Origin: Plantago ovata
Taxonomy: Eukaryota > Streptophyta > Magnoliopsida > Lamiales > Plantaginaceae
Length of the DNA stretch: 64,000 nucleotides
Reading direction: 5' to 3'
Assembly (NCBI GenBank): GCA_028274465.1
Contig: CM051458.1
Location: 35,724,692 to 35,788,691 of the forward strand
The position numbers and the translations under genes were made by a program. Position 1 is the stretch's first letter; the number at the start of each line of letters is the position of its first letter. Of this stretch, positions 55,504 to 64,000 are shown piece after piece. The notes under the pieces are model-generated. The model made no database searches, was not told where the DNA came from, and saw only the letters and a list, made by a program, of their open reading frames with translations.

Positions 55504-56304
55504 GGGTAATTTGCATATAGCCCCCCTCTTAGTTTTTTTTTATTATAGATTTATCCATCTTAGTTCAACAATTACATGTAGCCCAGTGTTTGACAAAAAA
55601 CAATTACATATAGGACCACGAACTTAACTTTTTTCGAATTAAGAGCTGGAAATGAAATTTTTACCTCTGCGGGAATTTCAGATTCTTGCCTGATACAAAC
55701 AACTTAAGTTTGCAATATTTACAAATTTGCTCTACATTATTTTATTTCACAAAATTAACTTTAATGTATTTCAATTTAACCACACAAATTATATAAATTA
55801 TAAAATGAACTAATATTTATTCTAAATGAACCCCCCAAATCAAGATTTTATTTCAAAACAAACCTATTTTTTTTTCTTCTTTTTTTTAATCTTCTACTTC
55901 TTACAGTTCCGACAAGGAGCCATTAACAGCTCCTTGTCGGAGGTGTTGACAGCTTCGATGGGAGCTGTTAACAGCTCCCTGCCGGAGGTGTAAACATCTT
56001 TGATTGACCAAGGAGCTGTTAACAGTTCCGGTAAGGAGCTGTTAACAGTTCCGATACCGGAACTGTAAGGGGAAGCATAAACGAAGAAGGAGGTGAGAAA
56101 AAAAAGAGATAAAATAAAAAATTAAAAGAAAAGGAAAAATGATAAAAAAAAAATCTAAGGCCTTGTTTGGCCGGACAAAACAGGAAAATGAATAACGGTG
56201 AGGTCAATGTTTTTTCTGTTATTGCGGCTAGGTGTAATTGTTGAACTAAGAGGGAACAATCCGTAATAAGAGGCAGTAAGGAGGAGGTACAATGTAATTT
56301 ACCC
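55504..56304. mobile_element. Foldback MULE 2, 801 bp
   Basis: Ends GGGTAATTTGCATATAGCC and, inverted, GGGTAAATTACATTGTACC are flanked by the 9-bp duplication aaatataat (55495-55503 and 56305-56313). The core (55905-56070) has inverted words AGCTCCTTGTCGGAG, GGAGCTGTTAACAGCTCC and CCGATACCGG; flanking arms are pyrimidine- and purine-rich as in foldback MULE 1. No coding content. Confidence 0.92.
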
Positions 56305-56914
56305 AAATATAATTAACATTAAATTGTATTTCCAAAATACAATCAATTTTCAACTAATATTCTCATAATATTAATTGTGCCATAACTAATTATAATTAAC
56401 CAAGTTAATTATAATTTCTTTCCACTAGTCATGCAGATAAGTCGATTCACCACATAGTATGACCCATAGGGCCTCAATGTATTAAGCTAGACAAGACACT
56501 AGACATCGTGGAATTCCTAGACAATTCCACTTGCAATATTAACACATGAGGACGTTTGAGAGGAATCTCAAAACTACCCTTCGTTGGGGGAAGGCAGTTG
56601 CACTCAATGCGGCGATGGTAAGGTTTTTTCATCTGACTGACTCGAATGCATCTAGGATCGATGACGTGTCTATCCCAATAATACAATCAGGGCGCCTCAG
56701 GGAGTTGTTTGGTTCGGTAGATATCATTTATAACTATCATAAATATATTTGTACACTGGCCAGCGGTTTTACCAACACAACTATGACGACTATGAGAAGT
56801 GTTCTCCAATGCTACACATGAGAGATGAATCCTCTCCAGGTATCACTGACCATCCACATATGTATTATTGCCAAGTTCCCAGCTGGACCGTATCTACCGC
56901 GTGTTTCAGGGTGT

Positions 56915-59218
56915 TGATGAGTGAAAAATTGTCGCATATAAATCACTATCAAATACTATTTATATTACTGCCAAGCTAACTCTAAATCACAGAAAAAAAA
57001 TTTTTTTTTTTTTTGAAACGGCTAAAAGTATTTTATTAATAAAAGATAGAGAATAAGTAATGCTCGAAAACAGATACAAACACGAACGACCTTCATCTAG
57101 CCAAACCGTGAATACAAACCAGTTTTCACAACCAACCAAAACCTCATCCAAACCTTACGAGACAACCTAAACCCAAGCATACAACCAAAACCTAGTGTAT
57201 AACCCAAACCCAATCAAACAAACCAAAACCTCGATCACATAGCCACTGCTACACCTTCACCTTTTATCAAACAACGTCATAACCTGTAATTTTCTTTGCA
57301 CCATCGTTACCTCCAAAAATTTGAATGTTCCAAAACTTCATAACCTCCACCAGTGGTTGAAAACTCCAAAAACCTAAACCAATACCTCGAACACATAGCA
57401 ACAGCTACACCTTCACCTTTTCTCAAAACAACGCCATAACCTCTAATTTTCTTCACACCTCCGTAACCTCCAAAAACCTTTGTAACCTCCAAAACACTGA
57501 ATGCTCGAACCCTCCAAACCTCCATCATTGTTCAAGACCTCCAAAAACCTAAACCTAACCTTGACGGAACCAAGTTCGTCCCATGAGTTTCGACCCAAAC
57601 CTGCACTTACTCCGAATGCTCAAACATGCACGTCTGCACCTACTGCCCTGCTCAAACCAAGTCGGTAGATTTGACTAAGTTGTCCCTAATTTACTTCTAC
57701 TTAATTCAATCGATTGTAAATATGTTGGAATAATTGGTAAGAACAATACTTGCACTACTAAAACTAACGATAATAAATAGATAGATACTACGAGATTCAA
57801 ATATAAGGTAAAGTGGTTGATAGTAGGTAATAGGCACATTAACATGACTTATTCATATGTTAGCAAGTGATAGACGTAGGTAGTCACACCGTTTGTAGAC
57901 ATGTATCATCAATAACATGCATAACGAAGCATACAATATCATTGAAGGCAATTACGAGGCACTATTACTTAGAAATCTTAAGCATACATGGAGCTACTCA
58001 ACACACACTAAATTTCCAGCATTACATACATGTAGTTATGGCTATGTTATCGCCTTTAATCGACTATGGTCACTGTCACTATCCAATTCGAAGATATATT
58101 ATTAGCAAGCGATTGTATATAGTCTTTAATTGACCTAGGATCCTGTCACTATCCTATTCGAATGTGTTGGTGTTAGCAAGCTATGATTATGATATTTACT
58201 TGACCTAAGATACTATCACTATCTTAATTCGAAGGTTTTGGTGTGAGCTAATCATAAACATACATAGATCAGGCCAAAAACATACACATAGGCATCCCTT
58301 TCAAAGCCCATGCTAACATAATTATAACCCATGCTAATAAAACCTATATCCTACCATCAACACATACCGATTAGCTACTCGTAACGAATATAACAACATG
58401 CACATTCATAATCATAACCAAAGAGATAGAAAACATGATAAGATCAGAAACTAAAAGGGATTGATACGAAAATACTCAATGTTTCGGTAGAGAAGTAGCA
58501 ACCCAATGTCAAATCCAATCAAAGTAATGAAATCTAGCAACAGTAGCATATCCCAAGAGCCTATCTACTGTTTAGGGTTCGTTCTAGGGTGTAAAGTAAT
58601 GTCTTGACCTAAAAGAATGACAAAAACGAGTTTAAATATAAATTCCCGAGTCTGTAATCGTAGAGTTGGCGAGTCGCCAAGCCTAATCTGACGGTTCACC
58701 ACTTAAAATATCAGTTCCGGGCGCATCTCTTATTGGATCAGGGCGTGTAACCTATAGTTGGAAATAACTTTGAGTTGGCTACGCATGGACGTTGGTTTCA
58801 GGTCAATCGGACATCATATGAGTGACTGGTGATCAAAATGGCTAGACTACGAAACTTTGCACACTTGAATGACTACGAAATCTTCACCCGAACCCCAAAT
58901 TCACCACCGTCTTCGCCTCGTACAAGCTATTCTCAACATCTTATTGTTATTCATTGACACCAAGAGTCCAATATGACCATCTCTTGTACTCCTCAAGCCT
59001 CGGGGACCTCCGATTACTCCATGGAAAAGTCAAGTCTTCAAAGTAAGCTCAAATTGCACCAAAATAAGTTTATTTTACGCTATTTTCACCACATTGCATA
59101 CGGGGACCATGTGACACAAACTATATCAAAAGAACTACTTCTTACTAAAATATAAAGTAAAAGAATAATAAAAGGTTGAAATAGAGCCTTGATGACGTAT
59201 ACTTTTATTTCGTCATCA
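56915..59218 (-). mobile_element. Divergent gypsy-type solo LTR
   Basis: Ends TGATGAGTG and TTCGTCATCA are flanked by ggtgt (56910-56914 and 59219-59223). No internal coding. On the minus strand palindrome TTGGCGAGTCGCCAA (58666-58680) lies about 30 bp upstream of a TATA-like TTTATATTTAAA (58631-58643), the same layout as the other gypsy LTRs. A LINE tail is inserted near the left end. Confidence 0.85.
57001..57660 (-). mobile_element. LINE-like 3' end with poly(A) tail
   Basis: Poly(T) at 57001-57014 is followed by gaaacggctaaaag and ttttattaataaaag, mirroring the tail at 812-970. Inside, an approximately 155-bp segment is repeated twice (cacatagccactgctacacc at 57236, cacatagcaacagctacacc at 57391). 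No coding domain; the right limit is not fixed. Confidence 0.5.
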
Positions 59219-59814
59219 GGTGTAAGCATTGGTTTCAGCCAAAGAGCAGGGCGCAACATATGTGATGGTAAAGCCCTGAGAGTCGAAGGACGAATGGCAT
59301 CACTTCCACAACTCTGGTTCTCATAGCTAGACACCTCAGTGTAGAGTATACATCGATGGGAAATCCGGTAGGTACTTCCATTGTTCGGATAATCTCCTCG
59401 AACAACTATGCACATTTATGGGAAAATTATGGGCTCGCTCCAACAATTTGTTCCGTGGCCGTGGGATCGACTAGACTTGCTCTAACAAGTATATTCTCCA
59501 CGCATACTAGTCTCGATTGCCTCATTCGGAACTCCAATCCGAGATGAGCTTCGACTAGGGATCATTTGGGACATATGATCTTTCACACAACTCCCACTCA
59601 TTGTGTGATTATACATACACCCACTGGGGACATGTTTGATATCGATACAGACCAACCAAATAAAGGTATGACATGTTGTATTGCCCGGTGTAATATAAAT
59701 ACATAAGTAAACATAAACATGAATAAACAAACATATATTATATTACGTTGATTGTGATGTAGTACAATTGTCCTTAAATGTGGTTGTCTCTAGGACACTT
59801 ATACTAACAACAGT

Positions 59815-60110
59815 GCCATGACACACTAGTGTGTCAAGGCATCAGCAGGGCGTCCAAAATCATTTACCTCGTTTGAGTTCCGACTTACGTGCTTCAGGTC
59901 GTTCTTGCATAACTTATAATGTAATGCTCAATTTTTTAGCAGTCTAAGTGTTTAAACAACAAAAAGCGACCTTGGACGCCATGTGGGTGCCCCAACACAT
60001 AAGTCAGAGCACCTACATGACGTCAAAGGCCATTTGTTGCGTTTTTTTTTCGAGAATGACATGTATCATGTCGTTCTTGCATAACTTACATTTAAAGTTT
60101 ATTTCTAAAT
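59815..60110. repeat. About 180-bp repeat units, right part
   Basis: Continuation of the array at 54330-54627: cgttcttgcataactta at 59902 and 60080, gcgaccttggacgcc at 59967. Flanks are simple A/T-rich sequence. Confidence 0.6.
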
Positions 60111-61640
60111 TGTCCAAGAGCTGAAACGACCAAACCGAGCAATCCCAGTTCAAACTTCATTGGAATATAACTTCAGTTTCACTTAAATTGAAGTTAAATC
60201 TCTTTGAATTTTCAGTTCAATATAACTTAACCATGCGGTCAGTTTCAACGTAAGTCAACCGATTTCAACGTACTTCTACAAATTTCAGTCCAGTTACAAT
60301 TAAATTCAACCAATTTAATTTCAATTCCAACCCAATTCAACAAATATATATTCGTCGATAATATTTACAACTTGGAACTTTGTAGAGACTATAGCTATCA
60401 TCAAATTACCCTAATTCATAGGTGGTTTGATATTTCCTCGCGAACGTTCTTATATATAGTGGATTGTTGCTTAATAATTAATATATAATGCCCTATGAAT
60501 CACACCAATAAGGTAATGTTTCTACAAGTGAGCATTGTATTGTAATGAATTAAACATTAGTGTTAAAATTCTTATATATAAGTATTGTATTTTAGAAAAT
60601 ATTATTAATTGATTTAAATTAAATCAAAACTAATTAATTGAAAATACGTGCACTTGAGTGGAATACTGAATCAAGGTTCAAAAGAAAAGAAAGGGCTTAG
60701 GGGACTGGGCCGGTTTGGCCCATCAAAGATTATTGGGACGGTTGGCCCATCAACGAAAATCTGGGTTGGTTGGTCAATCAAAGAAAATATTGACCAACAA
60801 GAACAACATAATTTAAGAGTATTCGCCTATCTATTTAGGTTTGAAATATATAAAACAATTACAACATTGTATGTAGCCCGATTGGTAATTACAACTGATA
60901 GTTTGTTGTGTGTCTTAGGTTCAAACTTTAGTACAAGTTGCATAAATATTAGACACGATTTGTCCAAGGTAATGGTTCACGGTCGAACCCTTTTCTGTGC
61001 TTCCCTCTATAAGTTTTGGTGGCCCTAGCAAGTTGCGGCTTCCACTAACTTTGCCGAATTCCACTTTAGCATGTCCACCGATCATGATGTGCGTATTCCG
61101 ACCTTCAATGAGTTTCCAATCGGTTGCATAGTGGTGGTTGATGTGGGTGGTTGATTCCGACAATGCCCTTTGCTTCACAATTTGAGCAAAAATAGGTTTA
61201 GGGAAATTTTAGTCATTTTCCATCAAGGTTGGTTGGTGCTTCTTCCTCACAGCACCAATTTCGCATCTGAGCTTCCATGGAGACGAACTTCGGAAGCTCC
61301 GTTCTTCCTCGTTTATCAACCAAATTGAGTGATTCTTGTGGCGTTGGATTCAGCGGCGAAGTTAGGATTTTCGAACACGTAGGGTTCAATTTATTAAGAT
61401 TATTTTTAAACGTAATAATGATAAACAAATAAAATTGAAAGGAAATTTTATTGGGTTCCTGACAAATATAGCAAAATTTAATTGTAGAATTTGGAAATTT
61501 TATTGGATTCCTGACCAATATAAGCAAATTTTATTGTAGAATTAGCTTATTTAACAACATTTAACATTAACAAACAATATTGGGTAGGTCTCATATTGAA
61601 TTTATATTGAAAATACACTAATAATTTTGTTTTACATTAA
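60111..61640. other. AT-rich non-coding, possible decayed LTR sequence
   Basis: 60120-60350 is rich in repeated ttcaa/aagtt words. 60485-60660 loosely follows the family L LTR (gccctatgaatcacacc, then ttaattgaaaatacgtgcac) and may be an old relative. Open frames at 60648-61028 (plus) and 60921-61178 (minus) have no recognisable domain. 61380-61640 is A/T-rich with two similar 60-bp stretches ending in ttttattg. Confidence 0.4.
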
Positions 61641-61653
61641 AATACATAAAATA

Positions 61654-62640
61654 TTATTTTTTGAATTTGGTGGGGACGCATAGTGTATCTTCGCCTCTGG
61701 TTGGATTCTCCTTGAGCTCCTCTACCAGGCCCGTGCGTTTAACTGCCGGATTAATCACTTTGGGAGAGTCCAGAATTAGTCTAAGGCTCGAATCACCATT
61801 GTTTAGCCCCATGTGCTCCGTTAGGGCTAGTTGGTTCACCAAATTCGATGATTCTTTCACCGTTGAATATGAATTGAACACCTCTTCCTCCTCACGACCT
61901 CCTAGTAATGATTTAGATTTGAAAATCAAATCCGTCATTGAGGACTAATTGATTTCTTATCCTCTTCTTTGCTTGGTGGTGGTGACTGAATCTGAAATCC
62001 GGACACATCTCCTTCATGCTCCTCTTTATCCAGTGGTGGTGAAGAGAGGATCTTCCCTTCTTCCTTTCTCTAATCTGTGTGGTGGTAGCTCCTCCACCCC
62101 CATCTTCTCTTCCTTGCACCGCCCTTCTCCCATAGTTGTAGAGCTTTTCTACACACCAAACAATGTGTTGCACGACGATGTAAAGACTCATCTTCCACAA
62201 CTTCGATCACCACCTCCTCCCTTGACCTTGTTTCCAAACGAACCTGATGTACAACAACAGATTGCAAACCTGCATCCGCCACCAAACCAGTTGAACCTCC
62301 TCACCCTGTCTTGTCACTACATTCATGAAACTCATTGTTTTCTTCCTTCATGCAGGGCGTTCTACTCCCTGCCTACCTGTTGCATGATTATTCAAGTCAC
62401 ACTATCTTGTTCGTCCCGTAAAACAAGATAAATTCTCCAACACCTTTGCCCTCATCATCATCCAACTCCGTTGCACCTTGCCAAAACCACAAATGTTTCT
62501 TCAACCTTGCAAAACGAACAAAAACAAAATTCTTATGGTCCTTGTTCAATTTACTAGGAACGTAAATCTCCTTCAACTACCACAATGACGTAACGCCTTC
62601 CAGATATCATAGACTTCACCCCTACAAGAAAATTAGAAAT
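61654..62640 (-). pseudogene. LINE ORF1 remnant with RRM-like domain
   Basis: On the minus strand FTNF is followed by VYDIWKALRHCG, then after a one-base shift by LKEIYVPSKLNKD and the RNP1-like motif KNFVFVRFARL (about 62540-62500). This order is typical of the RNA-recognition domain at the N-terminus of plant L1 LINE ORF1. Further minus-strand frames (62200-61913 and 61938-61654) carry Glu/Ser/Lys-rich sequence that may be the rest of ORF1, but their order of frames is broken. No endonuclease or reverse transcriptase was found. Confidence 0.5.
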
Positions 62641-62829
62641 GAAATTTGTAAACCAATCCGCCCTATTCTCCGACGCTAGCTAGGACTAAAGAATAACGAT
62701 CAACCAGTTGAAGATCCTGATAAACACTATCAACCACCGACCGACGAGCTGTAGACCCACGTCCAACATGAACCAGAACAACCTGATGATGATGCCCAAT
62801 CAGAACCCTAAAGGAAGGGTTGACATGAA
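62641..62829. other. LINE 5' region or unrelated non-coding
   Basis: Short stretch with no gene; possibly the leader of the LINE ORF1 remnant. Confidence 0.3.
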
Positions 62830-62830
62830 C

Positions 62831-63363
62831 TAGAGTGTTAACGAATCAAGCGATCGGTCAAAACTCAGATCGTGCTCGAGATCAGTCAACGTGAGTTTGA
62901 CCGTGATCATGATCTACTCATTTTCGAGCTTGATCGATCACCCCGAAGAAATGATCCAAGTTCGCGAGCAGCTCGTGAGACATAATTAATTTAAGTTTTT
63001 TATTATTATTATTATTGTTATTATTTAGGCATATATTTATAGTTATATCTAAAGTATACACATATAATTTCTTGTGAATATATTATTTAACACACTAAGT
63101 AACATATTAATATTAATATTAAAAATATTATTTATTTATGAACATATAAATATCATGTTTGAGCTAAATATGTAAATTTAAATAATTATTATTTTACTTT
63201 AACCGCTCGTAAAAAGCTCATGAACAAGTTCGAAGCTCGCGAACTTTTGATTGATCACTTAATTTTAAAGCTCGACAAAGATCATGCTCGATCGCCTCGA
63301 CTTACATAAGACGAGCAGGCGCTCGATAAGATAAAGATCGTGCTCGACTCGTTAACACCCCTA
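62831..63363. mobile_element. hAT-like MITE, about 530 bp (tentative)
   Basis: The left end TAGAGTGTTAACGAATCAAG and, inverted, the right end TAGGGGTGTTAACGAGTCGA match over about 20 bp. The flanking octamers acatgaac and acggaaac share five of eight bases, so the duplication is weak. The interior has inverted words around gctcgcgaac and gcttgatcgatca. Confidence 0.5.
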
Positions 63364-63480
63364 ACGGAAACCCTCACTATATTTTATCATTATAGTTCCC
63401 TCTCCCTTACATTCTTAAATTAGAACTTTAGATTAAATGCCAAACACTATATATGAAGGTTGAAAAAATATTTAGAGATG

Positions 63481-63733
63481 ATCCTTCCATTCCATTAGAA
63501 GTGTTCTAAGTTGACTTTTATTAGTCAACAACTTTCAACTTTGACTCTCAATTACTCTTAAACTATAATATAATAAAATATTTAATTATATTATGAAAAT
63601 ATGTAACCTAAATTTACATAATATAATTTTGTTAAATACTTTATCATTATAGTTTAAGAGTAATCGAGAGTTAAATTTGAAACCTGTTGACCGAAAAAAA
63701 TCAAATCAAACACTTCTGATGGAATGGATGGAG
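63481..63733. mobile_element. Stowaway-like MITE, about 253 bp
   Basis: The right end, inverted, reads CTCCATCCATTCCATCAGAAGTG; the left end reads ATCCTTCCATTCCATTAGAAGTG. Long inverted arms continue (cttaaactataat against attatagtttaag). The right flank is TA; the left flank has changed to tg. Confidence 0.75.
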
Positions 63734-64000
63734 TATTATACATACTTTTGTAACATAGTAGCATTTTTGGTGTGAATAATGTAAAATAGTCTAAATTTGA
63801 AATAATTTGAATGAGATCATAATCATCACAATAATTTTTGAATTTATAGTTATATAGAGTAATATAAATATTGGAATGACTTATATGGAGTAGCATTCAA
63901 TCTTTTTTTTCATTCAATTAAATTGCAATGTTAACCAATTAATCAATTATAAATGGAGATATTTTATTATTAGTAGTATTAAAACCTTTAAAATTTTGCC
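63734..64000. other. AT-rich non-coding
   Basis: No gene or element end recognised. Confidence 0.5.

Larger units (their letters stand above)
54628..59809 (-). mobile_element. Solo LTR, family L, reverse orientation, with two insertions
   Basis: The start (plus strand) taagaaaatatgg and the end ggacacttatactaaca are inverted matches to the termini at 42679 and 40555. The flanks gcagt and acagt agree at four of five. Removing foldback MULE 2 and the solo LTR at 56915 leaves about 2.06 kb, close to the 2.1 kb of the other copy. Two bases at the left end have decayed. Confidence 0.82.

Noticed and set aside
60648..61178. Overlapping frames as a host gene
   Set aside because: No recognisable domain and no consistent splice structure; sequence otherwise looks like decayed repeat.

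Overview
This window is plant nuclear DNA and almost entirely transposable element. Stowaway MITEs, Mutator-like (MULE), CACTA and hAT elements, Ty1/copia and Ty3/gypsy retrotransposons, a TRIM, LINE remnants and intron-bearing transposon genes all point to an angiosperm, most likely a eudicot, in a gene-poor, probably heterochromatic region. Species cannot be decided from the sequence. I see no intact ordinary host gene.

Layout. 1-6.5 kb: a Stowaway MITE (8-287), a LINE-like poly(A) tail, and a probable MULE (about 985-5885) that carries a short FAR1-domain gene on the plus strand and an acidic exon present three times on the minus strand. 6570-42685: one Sirevirus-like Ty1/copia element with target duplication aatat on both sides, swollen to 36 kb by insertions. 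In order these are: gypsy A (8927-17742, duplication gccgt) in gag; CACTA-1 (18725-27150, duplication agt), which holds gypsy B (19882-26646, duplication ggcat), which holds a solo LTR (22516-23829, duplication taaac); a three-LTR TRIM (27518-28334, duplication caagc); a hAT-like MITE (30896-31094) inside the reverse transcriptase; a truncated gypsy fragment (about 33945-35600) inside an envelope-like ORF; and a solo LTR (40555-42679, duplication ccaac) one base from the end of the 3' LTR.

42.9-44.1 kb is a foldback MULE whose centre is an array of short palindromes. 45295-54206 is CACTA-2 (duplication tgg) with its own minus-strand ORF1 gene; it contains CACTA-3 (48390-52120, duplication tgt) with a five-exon ORF1 gene, and a gypsy solo LTR (52919-54121). 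54628-59809 is a reverse-orientation copy of the 2.1-kb solo LTR, itself interrupted by a second foldback MULE (55504-56304, 9-bp duplication aaatataat) and by another solo LTR (56915-59218, duplication ggtgt) that holds a LINE tail. 59.8-64 kb has decayed LTR sequence, an RRM-containing LINE ORF1 remnant and two MITEs.

How the parts work together. The autonomous machinery here is broken: copia gag-pol has stops, frameshifts and five insertions before its 3' LTR; gypsy A keeps gag, protease and an envelope-like ORF but has no reverse transcriptase or integrase; no CACTA here has a recognisable TNP2 transposase. Most intact-looking copies are therefore non-autonomous and must have been moved in trans. 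Three structural signals are not explained by standard annotation: GC-rich palindromes with compensating arm changes just upstream of the TATA box in at least eight gypsy-type LTRs; a repeated hairpin with a constant TATGTTAG loop in introns of two different CACTA ORF1 genes; and a tRNA-Pro-like gene with a shortened anticodon loop inside CACTA-1.
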